64,000 nucleotides of DNA from Amaranthus tricolor. Taxonomy: Eukaryota > Streptophyta > Magnoliopsida > Caryophyllales > Amaranthaceae. This document shows positions 12,055-22,255 of the stretch, one piece after another. Below the pieces are notes generated by a model that was not told the DNA's origin, made no database searches, and was given only the letters and a program-made list of their open reading frames with translations. A program made the position numbers and the translations under genes. The DNA lies in NCBI RefSeq assembly GCF_026212465.1, contig NC_080048.1, positions 30,302,757 to 30,366,756 of the forward strand, in the 5' to 3' direction. Numbering within the stretch: the stretch's first letter is position 1; each line of letters opens with the position of its first letter.

Positions 12055-14333
12055 ATTCCTTCTATGTGATCTACACACATATAACCAACATCTACATCAT
12101 CTTCATCCACGGATTTTGGATTCATAAAGGGCAGGGAGTCTTCAAAAGCATCATATTCTTCTTTCTTCCTCATCCTCAACATCACCTATACCAAGGATAC
12201 TTCTTTTTTCCGGTGTAACAATAGACCATTTTTTATCATACGGGTCTACAATGTAGAATACTTGCTTGGCCTGTGTGGCTAGTATAAATGGATCCTCACT
12301 ATCACGGAAACGAGTTAAGTCAACAAGAGTGAATCCACAAGGGTCATCATTTTTTATGCATCGTCGATTAGTATCTACTCACTTGCATTTGAAAAGACCA
12401 GTAGTGAAACTAGAGTAGTTAAGCTCCCATATTTCATGTACACGCCCGTAGTATACAAATTTAGCATCAATCGGCGATTGATCCTCGGCACTCTCGTAAA
12501 ATGTAGATGACGTCAAAATAGAAACCCCACTATTCAGCAGATAAAATGACTTCTTATCTTGAGCCTCAGTCCAAAATGTGAACCCACTGACATCGTAACC
12601 CTCATATTTTTTGACATCATCACGAGGACCAAAAGCTAACCACTTAACAGTTTCAGATACACCATTGAGTTCTTCACATATTACTCGATTATGAAACTAA
12701 TCAATAAATGTCTATCCCCTTTAGAAGGATATTTGGCACGCAATATATCAAAATGCTCATTCAAAAAAGGATGGGCTTCTAGAATATGATGCAACTCATA
12801 AAAGTGTGCTTATAGAAGACTTTCTCAAGGAGGTGTGATCGATTTGGAGCCAATTGTTCCTTTTCCCTCAAGCCTTCCTTCATGTTGAGAGGTGGAAGTC
12901 CAATATGCTTTGCCATGGCCATATACTCGGCTAGGAAGTTACTAATCTCATCGTTCACAGTGCCTTGAATCATACTCCCCTTGGGTTGTGCTGGATTCCT
13001 CACTTTATTTTGTAAAACTCTCATATGCCTTTCAAAAGTATAACACCACCTTAAAAAAACTGGACCCAAAAGCTTGATTTCACGAACGAGATGGACAATA
13101 AGATGAACCATTTTGTCAAAAAACGAAGGTGGAAAATACATGTCAAACTTGCATAAAGTTACGATCAAGTCGACTTGAAGTGCATCAAGCTAAAAGGGAT
13201 CAATAACTTTACTACAAATTGTGTTGAAGAACGAAAATAGCTCGATAATAGCATATCTCACATGTTTTGGTAGTATTCCACGGATTGCAATTGGTAAGAA
13301 CACTTGCATCACTACATGGCAATCGTGATATTTCATGCTTCCATAATTCAACTCACCATTTAGGGTCACAATCCCTTCATGTTGGATGAGTACCCAGACA
13401 GAACCTTAATGCCAAACAAAGACTCACAAAATGCCTGCTTCTCTACCTTGGACAGTGTGTAGCAAGCTGGAGGTAAATAATTTTTTCATTACTCATCTTA
13501 TTCTTACTGCCCTTTCCCTTGTTACTGCCACCAACTTCAGCAGCTCTATTTCTTTTCTTACTCACCTTAACATGTGGCCACAACTCCGGACGAATACCCT
13601 TACATTCAAAGTAATCTCGCACGACCTTAACGTCCTTTATCTTACTCGGAATGTTCATGAGCGTTCCGAGGATGGCATCGTATACATTTTTCTTTATATG
13701 CATAAAGTCAAGACAATGTCTAATCTATAGATCTCTCCAATATGGTAGCTTCCAAAAGATTGATTCTTATTTCCTTAGTCGGTCTTTACCCTCTTGCACT
13801 TGCCCTGTTTTACCAAATGCAGTTTCAACTCCCTTAACCTTTTCGCAAACCTCATAACCGGTCAACGGTCGACGAGCTACACGGTCCTCAACCTCCCCGT
13901 CGAACATATTTTTCTTCTTACGTTATTGGTGATCTCGTGGGAGGAACTTTTGATGGTGCATGAATACATGCTTGCACTTAGGAATCCACGTGGATTCCAT
14001 GTCATTAATACATATTGGGCATGCTTTCTGCCCTTTGTTCTTATACCCTGATAAGTTGTCATATGCCGAAAAATCATTAACGGTGCATAAGAGCATTGCA
14101 TGCAACGTGAACTCCTCATTAGCATGTGCATCAAACATGAAAACGCCTTCATCCCATATCTTTCTCAAATCCTCAATGAGAGGTGCAAGATATACATCTA
14201 TGTCATTGCAAGGTTGTTTAGGACTCGAGATAAGAAGCGAAAGCATAATGTACTTGCGCTTCATACACAACCATGATGGCAAATTATAGATCACGAACAG
14301 TACCGGCCAAGTACTATGTTGAGAACTAAGATT
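12055..14333 (-). pseudogene. CACTA-1 tnp2 transposase with DUF4216 and DUF4218-like ends (5' truncated)
   Basis: From the right edge the minus strand encodes LSSQHSTW, FVIYNLPSWLCMKRKYIMLS, PKQPCNDIDVYLAPL, HAMLLCTVNDFSAY, GQKACPIC and ESTWIPKCKHVFMHH (Transposase family tnp2, PF02992). It continues with MHIKKNVYDAILGTLMNIP and GIRPELWPH at 13703-13560, and with CKFDMYFPPSFFDKMVHLIV plus LLGPVFLRWCYTFERHM at 13160-13010 (DUF4218-like). FTLVDLTRFRDSEDPFILAT, QAKQVFYIVDPYDKKW at about 12350-12220 is DUF4216-like. The N-terminal Transposase-associated domain is missing because the gene is cut at 14333 by the start of CACTA-2. Several frameshifts are present. The protein would bind and cut CACTA termini. 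Confidence 0.8.
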
Positions 14334-14535
14334 CACTGGTGGAAAAAAAACGTATCTGCTGCTAATCATTTGTTGCGGTTTTTAATATACGCAACAATAA
14401 ATAGGAAAAAGAGTTAAAAAAATAGTCAACAAATACTGCGGTTTTCTAGTTGCCCGCAGCATATAACCTTGTGGATCATCAAATGCTGCAGTTTTTGCTT
14501 TGCCCGCAACATATATCCTTTTCAAAAAACCGCCT
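14334..14535 (+). repeat. CACTA-2 terminal inverted repeat and subterminal repeats
   Basis: After CACTGGTGG at 14334-14342 come three related subterminal motifs: TTGTTGCGGTTTTTAATATA near 14378, AAATACTGCGGTTTTCTAGT then TGCCCGCAGC near 14431-14460, and AAATGCTGCAGTTTTTGCTT then TGCCCGCAAC near 14480-14510. Each pairs TGC(T)GC(G/A)GTTTT with a downstream GCCCGCA(G/A)C. In CACTA elements such subterminal motifs are bound by the element's DNA-binding protein. The matching right end is not in the window. Confidence 0.7.
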
Positions 14536-15371
14536 TTTAACGTTAAACTGCAAAACATTCATTCTTCATTCTGCTGTTTCATTGTTCAAAAGCACGACTG
14601 TTTCATTCTCTTTCAAAACCGTCTTCAAAAAACCCACGACTGTTTCTTCTCTTCAATCCTTCTTCTTCATCATCTTTGTTCTTGCTCTTCTTCATCATCT
14701 ACTGCTTCAAACTGCACGACTGTACGTACATTGTTGTTGCTCTTCTTAAACGCACAAAAAACCCATGAAATTTGGACTTAGTTCTTGCTCTTCGTCAAGG
14801 TATAATTTTTTAAAGGTTAGTTCTCAAACCCATTGTTAAAGCTTCATTAATAGTGTTTTAGGGCTTACTTTTTTTTATACTATTTTTTTTTCATTATATA
14901 GGTTATACACAACCCAAAACCCACAAAAATTCAAGGTACAATTATCATTTTGATTATGTAAATTAAGTTTAAATTTATCATAATTTATCAATGTGTATGT
15001 AGTTGTTGTTTTTAAGTTATAAATTTATCATACATTTCATGTTTTGTTATATTTTAAGTAATTTCTTATGTGTATGTAGTTGTGGTTTTTAAGTTTTAAA
15101 TTTATCATAATTTTTTTATAGTTTGTAAATTAGGTTTAATTAGGGTTTTTTATGGTTAAATTTATTATTACTTGGGTTCAAACAATATTTTTATTAGAAT
15201 ATACATATTTTTTGAACAGTTTATAGATTATGATGGTTTATTATTAATATTGTAAATTAAGGTTAAATGAATGATTATTACTTAATTTTGTGGTTAATTA
15301 GAGTTCGTTAAGTATATATGTTAAAAGTTGTTATTAATCTTGTTTTGAATTAATTAATCACACTAATTAGG

Positions 15372-17697
15372 ATGACTAAAGATCGTTCTTGGATGTATGG
15401 AAGCATTGAATCGTCAGAATTTATTGATGGCGTATTAGAATTTTGTAGTATTGCGGTTGAACATCAAGTTAGGACAGGGAGAGTTGGTTTTTATTGCCCA
15501 TGTGCCACTTGTGCTAATGTATCAAAGGTAGATAGTGTTGATATCCTTAGGGAGCACATACTTCGACGTGGGTTTAGGCCTCAATATCATGTTTAGGTTT
15601 GGCATGGTGAGGAGGGAGTTTACAAGGAGAAAAGTGTTGTTAAGGACGTCAGTAATGTGGCTGATGTTAATGAGGATGTAGTAGATCATGTTGATGGGTA
15701 TGAGACAGATGAAGAGAATGTCGATGAGGATGTGGATCGTGTTGATGAGATGATGGAGGGAGTCGAGGATGAGTTAGGAAAACGTCCTCATGTTTTTGAC
15801 TTGTTGACAGAGGCTTCTCAAAAGCCTTTGTACCCTGGATGTACAAAGTTCACCAAACTAACAGCAGTGTTGACAATTTTCAACATTAAGTCAAAGTTCA
15901 ATTGGAGTGACGCTAGGTTCACAATGTTATTAGAAGCGTTAGGTGAAATGCTTCCTGAGGAAAATGGACTTCTAAAGTCGACATATTATGCCAAAAAGCT
16001 CATGTGTCCTTTCGGAATAGAGTACCAGAAGATTCATGCGTGTCCAAATGATAGAAGAGTGTTCTAGGTGTGGCTTATAACGCTACAAGCGTAAAGGGGC
16101 TCGGGATGCTAAAGGGCCCCTAGCTAAGGTATTATGGTATCTTCCAATAATACCTATATTCAAGCGCTTGTTTTCTATAAAGAAAGATGCATTAAATTTG
16201 AGGTGGCATGCAGATAGGGTGAAGAAAGGTCACTTGCTCACACATCCATCTGATTCTCCGGAGTGGAAGAGTATTGATAGGTTGCATAAGACTTTTTGGG
16301 ATGAGGTTCGTAATTTAAGGCTCGGACTGTGTAAGGCTGGAATGAACCCATTCGACAATCTTAGTTCTCAACATAGTACTTGGCGGTACTGTTAGTGATC
16401 TATAATTTGCCACCTTGGTTGTGTATGAAGCATAAGTACATTATGCTTTCGCTTCTTATCTCGGGTCCTAAACAACCTGGCAATGACATAGATGTATATC
16501 TTGCAGCTCTCGTTGAGGATTTGAGAAAGATGTGGGATAAAGGCGTTTCCGTGTTTGATGCATATGCTAATGAGGAGTTCACCTTGCGTGCAATGCTTTT
16601 ATGCACCGTTAATGATTTTTCGGCATATGGAAATTTATCGGGGTATAAGAACAAAGGGAAGAAAGCATGCCCAAAATGTATCGATGACATGGAATCCACG
16701 TGGATTCCTAAGTGCAAACACGTATTTCTGCACCATCGAAGTTCCTCCCCCGAGATCACCAATATCGTAAGAAGAAGAAGATGTTCAACGGGGAGGTTGA
16801 GGACTTGTAGCTCGTCGACCGTTGACCGATTATGAGGTTGAACAGGTTAAGGGTGTTGAGACTGTATTTGGTAAAACAGGGCAAGTGCAAGGGGGTGAAG
16901 ACCGATTATGGAAAAAAAGAATCAATCTTTTGGAAACTTCCATATTGAAGAGATCTACAGGTTAGGCATTGTCATGACGTTATGCATATAATGAAAAATG
17001 TATGCGATGCCATACTCGGGACTCTCATGAACATTCCGGGTAAGACAAAGGATGTTAGGACCGTGCGAGATTGGTTTGAATGTAAGGGTATTCGTCCGGA
17101 GTTGTGGCCACATGTTAAGGTGAGTAAGAAAAGAAATAGAGCTGATGAAGTTGGTGGTAGTAACAAGGGAAAGGGCAGTAAGAATAAGATGAGTAATGAA
17201 AAAATTTATTTACCTCCAGCTTGCTACACACTGTCCAAGGCAGAGAAGCAGGCATTTTGTGAGTCTTTGTTTGCCATTAAGGTTCTGTCTGGGTACTCAT
17301 CCAACGTGAAGGGATTGTGACCCTAAATGGTGAGTTGAAGTTGGGAAGCATGAAATCTCACGATTTCCATGTAGTGATGCAAGTGTTCTTACCAATTGCA
17401 ATCCGTGGAATACTGCCAAAACATGTGAGATATACTATTATCGAGCTATGTTCGTTCTTCAACACAATTTGTAGTAAAGTTATTGATCCTTTTTAGCTTG
17501 ATGCCCTTCAAGTCAACTTGATCGTAGCTTTATGCAAGTTTGACATGTATTTTCCACCTCCGTTTTTTGACAAAATGGTTCATCTTATTGTCCATCACGT
17601 TCGTGAAATCAAGCTCTTGGGTCCAGTTTTTTTTAAGGTGGTGTTATACTTTTGAAAGGCACATGAGAGTTTTACAAAATAAAGTGAGGAATCCATC
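15372..17697 (+). pseudogene. CACTA-2 tnp2 transposase with Transposase-associated domain (broken)
   Basis: The ATG at 15372 begins MTKDRSWMYGSIESSEFIDG and continues FYCPCATCAN ... HILRRGF, the Transposase-associated domain (PF13963) at the N-terminus of CACTA tnp2 proteins. An in-frame TAG at 15594 interrupts, and the same frame resumes through an acidic linker to KLMCPFGIEYQKIHACPND near 16040. tnp2 blocks follow: NLRWHADRVKKGHLLTHPSD, SSQHSTW, PGNDIDVYLAALVEDLRKMW, AMLLCTVNDFSAYGNLSGYK, MKNVCDAILGTLMNIPGKTK. A DUF4218-like piece lies at 17540-17697 (RWCYTFERHMRVLQNKVRNP). Frames change at about 16065, 16390 and 16835. It ends at a deletion joined to the intron repeats. Confidence 0.85.
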
Positions 17698-18278
17698 ACA
17701 ACACTATTTGGTATATATTATTGTGTTGAAGTGGTTAGAATTGAAAATCATAGTCATATGCTAGAAATTACGTGCTAAGTTGCGATTTTATGGGTTTCAA
17801 AGCTTTTTTGGCACTTTTGCGCATAAAGTAGCTCATAGTTGGTTTGTTTTGCACGAAACTTGGCACACAACACTATTTGGTATATGTTATTGTGTCGAAG
17901 TGGTTAGAAATTAAAATAATAGTCATATGCTAGAAATTACGTGTTAAATTGCGATTTTATGGGTTTTTAAGCTTTTCTGGCACTTTTGCTCATAAAGTAG
18001 CTCAATATATGTTATTGTATTGAAGTGGTTAGAATTGAAAATCATAGTCATATGTTGAAAATTACGTGTTAAGTTGCAATTTTATGGGATTTTAAGCTTT
18101 TTTGGCACTTTCGCACATAAAGTAGTTCAAACTTGATTTGTTTTGCACGAAACTTGGCACACAACACTATTTGGTATATATTATTGTGTTGAAGTGGTTA
18201 GAATTGAAAATCATAGTCATATGCTAGAAATTACGTGCTAAGTTGCCATTTTATGGGTTTTTAAGCTTTTTAGGCACT
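17692..18278 (+). repeat. ~169-bp tandem repeat array (CACTA-2 Ulp1 intron)
   Basis: About 3.6 direct units of a ~169-bp sequence containing ACACTATTTGGTATATATTA, a CATATG-plus-AATTACGTG section, GGCACTTTTGC and GCACGAAACTTGGCACACA. Unit starts are near 17701, 17870, a deleted unit near 18004, and 18164. The array ends a few bases before a splice acceptor (ATCTTAG at 18291-18297) that leads into the Ulp1 catalytic exon. The units match the inverted copies in CACTA-1. Confidence 0.85.
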
Positions 18279-18297
18279 AACATCTATTTTATCTTAG

Positions 18298-18405
18298 TGC
18301 TTTCGACAAGCTGATAATACCATTGATTGCGGCTACTACACTCTCAAATACATGGACGATAGCTTACAATTCGTGAAGGAGGTTGAAGTTGAAAACATTG
18401 ACGCC
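18298..18405 (+). pseudogene. Ulp1-like (C48) protease, catalytic Asp-Cys exon of CACTA-2
   Basis: A 36-codon exon lies between an acceptor (TATCTTAG|TGC) and a donor (GCC|GTAAGT). It encodes CFRQADNTIDCGYYTLKYMD and then DSLQFVKEVEVENIDA. The Q ... D-C-G-Y-Y signature is the conserved end of the Ulp1 peptidase core: oxyanion Gln upstream and nucleophile Cys in DCG. In splice phase it joins the 73-bp exon of CACTA-1 ending WKILK, with both exons in phase 0, so the two elements together show the gene structure. The upstream exons are deleted in this copy and the next exon is lost at the copia boundary. Confidence 0.7.
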
Positions 18406-18466
18406 GTAAGTATTTGTTACGTTCTTAAATTATAATATTATATATTTACTATATATTGGTAAAATT

Positions 18467-18889
18467 TATCAAAAGGTTGATGGAAGAAAAGTCACTATGG
18501 GCAATGAGGCTAGTTGTCCGATAGTTGGTATTGGAGATGTTAACATTGTCATGTTAGATGGTGTTGAAAGAACATTGACCGGAGTCCTTCATGTTCCAGG
18601 TATGAATAAAAACATAATTTCCCTTAGTATTTTGGATAAAGAAGGTTTTAAGTGCATTGGTGAAGGTGGAGTGTTGAAGGTTGGCAAGGGTCCTAATTTG
18701 TTCTTGAAAGGATCCATTAATGATGGCGTGTATATGCTTTTGGGTTCAACCTTAATTAGTTCGGCTTGTGTGTCCACTACTTCAACCAAGCATGAAAATG
18801 AAATTGATACTTCTTTTAATGACAGTTTGAGAAGAATATCAACATATCCCAATGAGTCCATGGGATGTATGGACTTGATTGGTATTTAA
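18467..18889 (+). pseudogene. 3' part of copia gag-protease frame (array copy 1)
   Basis: It encodes the same sequence as the C-terminal part of the complete frame at 20826-21245, from VDGRKVTMGNEASCPIVGIG to the terminal MGCMDLIGI, with a few substitutions. The N-terminal gag and the aspartic protease active-site motif are missing because the copy starts at the array's left junction. Not a functional gene. Confidence 0.8.
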
Positions 18890-19055
18890 AAGCATACTCT
18901 TGTGAGACCTATGAGGGAATGTTTAGTGCATGTGCTATGTTTATGCACATGTGTTGTTTTTATTTTGAGTATGATGTTGTGTAAGCTGTTATGTTATGTT
19001 AGTAGTGAATTAGAGAATTCTATTGACTTGGGTGAACTCAAGTCAAGGTGGAGAT

Positions 19056-19886
19056 TGTTGTGATTGGTGTTACTTGAGTGCACATTTGATGAGGTGCATT
19101 CATGTGTGACCTTTGGGATGGAATCCCATGAATGTGTTAAGTTGGTGTATTAAGTTGATTATTGTGGTTTATGATGATGATTAAAGTATGGATTAATGAG
19201 GAAATGAAGTATGAGTTAATCAAAGGAGTTATGGGACTTAATGAAGAAGTGCAAAGGTTTAGTTCAAGATGCTCTACAATGTAAGGTCAAGCAACTACAG
19301 ACAGAAGCCTTCTGAAGTGCCGCTCGACCGAGCGAGCTTCAGGATGGGTCGAACGAGCAGACAGAATGCAGACAGGCACTTCCTGTATCCCGCTCGACCA
19401 AGCCGCTCGACCGAGCGAGCCCCTGCTTTGGTCGAGCGATGTTTCTAATGCTCCTAAGATGTTGGTTTATGACTCTTTACGTACTTAGGGATGTTTCATT
19501 ATCATTTAATCATAGCTTTAATGTACTTAATGTTACTTAGTGTGATCTCTCCTATAAATAGAGAGCTCTCATTCATCAAAAGAAACATCCACAAATACAC
19601 CCCAAGCGAAACACTAGCCTATATCTCTTTTCTATTGTAATTCTCCGTATTTGAGAGTTCTTTGAACTCCTTTTGATAATATAAGAGATACTACACACCG
19701 AAGGACGTAGCCTTTGTTGGGTGAACCTCGTTGAATCTTTGTGTCGTTTTATTGCTTTATTTTCTCCTACAAACATTGATATCATTGATAGCGTAATTTG
19801 TTTGTCACTAAAACTTCATACACTCGATCTTGGCAATATTGGAGTTCGAAACACATTGTTCGAACTCTAATACATCGTCGTTTTCA
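19056..19886 (+). mobile_element. Copia LTR (middle LTR of the array), 831 bp
   Basis: It begins TGTTGTGATTGGTGTTACTT right after the purine run AAGGTGGAGAT and ends CATCGTCGTTTTCA. The putative TATA box is TATAAATA at 19553-19560. About 115-240 bp upstream of it is a CpG-rich group of inverted repeats built on CGCTCGACCGAGCG (19320-19440). It serves as 3' LTR for the partial internal region to its left and as 5' LTR for the gag-bearing region to its right. Confidence 0.9.
19553..19560 (+). promoter_or_regulatory. Putative TATA box of the copia LTR
   Basis: TATAAATA followed by GAGAGCTC about 500 bp into the LTR. The same box is at 21922-21929 in the right LTR, and its reverse complement is in the solo LTR at 54687-55525. 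It would mark the start of retroelement transcription. Confidence 0.6.
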
Positions 19887-19888
19887 AT

Positions 19889-19902
19889 TGGTATCAGAGC
19901 CA
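19889..19902 (+). promoter_or_regulatory. Copia primer binding site
   Basis: TGGTATCAGAGCCA starts two bases after the LTR end. This is the standard initiator-methionine tRNA complement used as minus-strand primer site by plant Ty1/copia elements. Confidence 0.85.
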
Positions 19903-19942
19903 AGTTGTTGTTATCGTGTTTTAGAGGTTATATTGGTACAAC

Positions 19943-21245
19943 ATGGCTACAATGAAACTTGATATTGAGAGGTTTGATAGGAGTGTGAACTTTTGCTTAT
20001 GGCAAGTCAAAATGAAAGCAATTTTGATACAAAATGGAGTGCATAAAGCACTAGATGGCGTGGAGAAGAGACCGGAAGGCATAAGTGAGGCTAAGTGGGA
20101 AGATATGGATGCGAAGGCTCTATCCGCCATACAACTTTGTCTCTCTAATGAAGTTTTGAGAGAAGTTGTAAAGGAGGAAACTTCTAAAGGCATTTGTGAT
20201 AAATTGGAATTACTCTATATGGAAAAGAGTGTTACCAATCGACTTTTGTTAAAGAGTCTTTTGTATGATCTCAGATTGCAAGAAGAGAGGCCCATGAAAT
20301 CGCACCTTGATGAATTTTACTCAATAGTTATGGATTTGCAAAATATTTGATGTAAAAGTGGATGATGAGGATTTGGCTATTCTTTTGTTAGTTTCTCTAC
20401 CGTCTTCATATAAGCATTTTAGGGAAACCTTGTTATATGAAAGAGACACTTTGAGTAGTGAGGATGTTAGTAAGGTCTTGACTCAAAAGGACCTTATTGA
20501 TTCTCAATTTGCTCAAAAGGAGTCAAGAGTTTCCAATGGTGCTTTATTTGTTAAAGAGTCGAGTAGGAACAAAAGGAGCATGACTTGCAACTTTTGTAAG
20601 AAGAAAGGCCACTTCAAGAAAGATTGTTGGAAATTAAGAGCCAAACATTCCAATGAAAGCAAATCCGCAAGAGCTAGCTCCGCCGAAGCTAGCTATGTTG
20701 AAGATGAGGTATATGATGTTGATGCTCTTGTCGTTACTAGTGAATATAAGGGTGGTGATTCTTGGATTTTGGATTCGGGATGTTCTAGACACATAACTTT
20801 TAACTCTAGGTTCTTCTCAACTTATCAAAAGGTTGATGGAAGAAAAGTCACTATGGGCAATGAGGCTAGTTGTCCGATAGTTGGTATTGGAGATGTTAAA
20901 ATTGTCATGTTTGATGGTGTTGAAAGAACATTGACCGGAGTCCTTCATGTTCCAGGTATGAATAAAAACATAATTTCCCTTAGTATTTTGGATAAAGAAG
21001 GTTTTAAGTGCATTGGTGAAGGTGGAGTGTTGAAGATTGGCAAGGGTCCTAATTTGTTCTTGAAAGGATCCATTAATGATGGCGTGTATATGCTTTTGGG
21101 TTCAACCTTAATTAGTTCGACTTGTGTGTCCACTACTTCAACCAAGCATGAAAATAAAATTGATACTTCTTTTAATGACAGTTTGAGAATAATTTCAACA
21201 TATCCCAATGAGTCCATGGGATGTATGGACTTGATTGGTATTTAA
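19943..21245 (+). pseudogene. Copia gag and aspartic protease, internally deleted polyprotein
   Basis: The ATG at 19943 starts MATMKLDIERFDRSVNFCLW, a typical copia gag N-terminus (retrotran_gag / UBN2-like). A one-base frame change near 20350 separates it from VDDEDLAILLLVSLPSSYKH. The zinc knuckle CNFCKKKGHFKKDC is at about 20590-20630 and the protease motif WILDSGCSRHIT at about 20764-20800. After GDGVERTLTGVLHVPGM-like sequence the frame runs to MGCMDLIGI and a stop at 21245. The last residues resemble the extreme C-terminus of copia RNase H, so integrase, RT and most of RNase H have been deleted in frame. This would be a gag-protease-only derivative needing help in trans. Confidence 0.8.
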
Positions 21246-21400
21246 AAGCATACTCTTGTGAGCCCTATGAGGGCATGTTTAGTGCATGTGCTATGTTTAT
21301 GCACATGTGTTGTTTTTATTTTGAGTATGATGTTGTGTAAGTTGTTATGTTATGTTAGGAGTGAATTAGAGAATTCTATTTACTTGGGTGAACTCAAGTC

Positions 21401-21411
21401 AAGGTGGAGAT
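21401..21411 (+). promoter_or_regulatory. Copia polypurine tract
   Basis: AAGGTGGAGAT lies immediately before the TGTTGTGATTGG start of the right LTR; the same tract precedes the middle LTR at 19045-19055. It is the usual plus-strand primer site. Confidence 0.7.
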
Positions 21412-22255
21412 TGTTGTGATTGGTGTGACTTGAGTGCACATTTGATGAGGTGCATTCATGTGTGACCTTTGGGATGGAATCCCATGAATGTGTTAAGTTA
21501 GTGTATTAAGTTGATTATTGTGGTTTATGATGATGATTAAAGTATGGATTAATGAGGAAATGAAGTATGAGTTAATCAAGGGAGTTATGGGACTTAATGA
21601 AGAAGTGCAAAGGTTTAGTTCAAGATGCTCTACAATGTAAGGTCGAGCAACTACAGACATAAGCCTTCTGAAGTGCCGCTCGACCAACTCGCTTGACCGA
21701 GCGAGCTTCAGGATGGGTCGAGCGAGCAGACAGAATGCAGACAGACACTTCCTGTATCCCGCTCGACCAAGCCGCACGACCGAGCGAGCCCCTGCTTTGG
21801 TCGAGCGATGTTTCTAATGCTCCTAAGATGTTGTTTTATGACTCTTCATGTACTTAGGGATGTTTCATTATCATTTAATCATAGCTTTAATGTACTTAAT
21901 GTAACTTAGTGTGATCTCTCCTATAAATAGAGAGCTCTCATTCATCAAAAGAAACATCCACAAATACACCCCAAGCCAAACACTAGCCTATATCTCTTCT
22001 CTATTGTAATTCTCCATATTTGAGAGTTCTTTTAACTCCTTTTGATAATATAAGAGATACTACACACCGGAGGACGTAGCCTTAGTTGGGTAAACCTCGT
22101 TAAATCTTTGTGTCGTTTTATTGCTTTATTTTCTCCTACAAACATTGATATCATTGATAGTGTAATTTGTTTGTCACTAAAACTTCATACACTCGATCTT
22201 GGCAATATTGGAGTTTGAAACACATTGTTCGAACTCTAATACATCGTCGTTTTCA
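21412..22255 (+). mobile_element. Copia 3' LTR of the array, 844 bp
   Basis: It starts TGTTGTGATTGGTGTGACTT and ends CATCGTCGTTTTCA. It is nearly identical to the LTR at 19056-19886, with small differences in the CpG-rich block (an extra inverted-repeat segment near 21680). The TATA box is at 21922-21929. The right flank reads AGAAC; no left partner for a TSD exists because the array's left end is truncated. Confidence 0.9.

Larger units (their letters stand above)
14334..18466 (+). mobile_element. CACTA-2: internally deleted CACTA element, plus strand, 3' truncated
   Basis: It starts with the terminal motif CACTGGTGGAAAAAAAACG at 14334. The subterminal region is followed by an AT-rich leader, a tnp2 gene on the plus strand, and then, by an internal deletion, the tandem-repeat intron and the catalytic exon of the Ulp1-like gene. 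It stops at about 18466 where copia sequence begins. No matching 3' inverted terminus was found in the window. Its tnp2 is clearly the same family as CACTA-1. The two copies are head to head and share the breakpoint at 14333/14334. Confidence 0.75.
18467..22255 (+). mobile_element. Tandem copia array: partial internal, LTR, gag-protease, LTR
   Basis: From 18467 the sequence matches 20826 onward almost base for base: the end of the gag-protease frame, the post-frame region, the polypurine tract and then an LTR. The order is internal-3' part (18467-19055), LTR (19056-19886), PBS, gag-protease (19943-21245), polypurine tract, LTR (21412-22255). Both internal parts carry the same deletion of integrase, RT and RNase H. 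Two internal regions sharing the middle LTR are the signature of unequal recombination between LTRs. The left junction cuts CACTA-2 at a short ATTTATCAAAAGG overlap. Confidence 0.85.

Noticed and set aside
14450..14781. Overlapping open frames of about 95 codons in the CACTA-2 left end
   Set aside because: They arise from subterminal repeats and a TCTTC-rich leader, and show no protein motif.
17692..18278. 169-bp repeats considered as centromeric satellite
   Set aside because: The unit length is close to plant centromere satellites, but there are only a few copies and they are bounded by splice sites and CACTA coding sequence.
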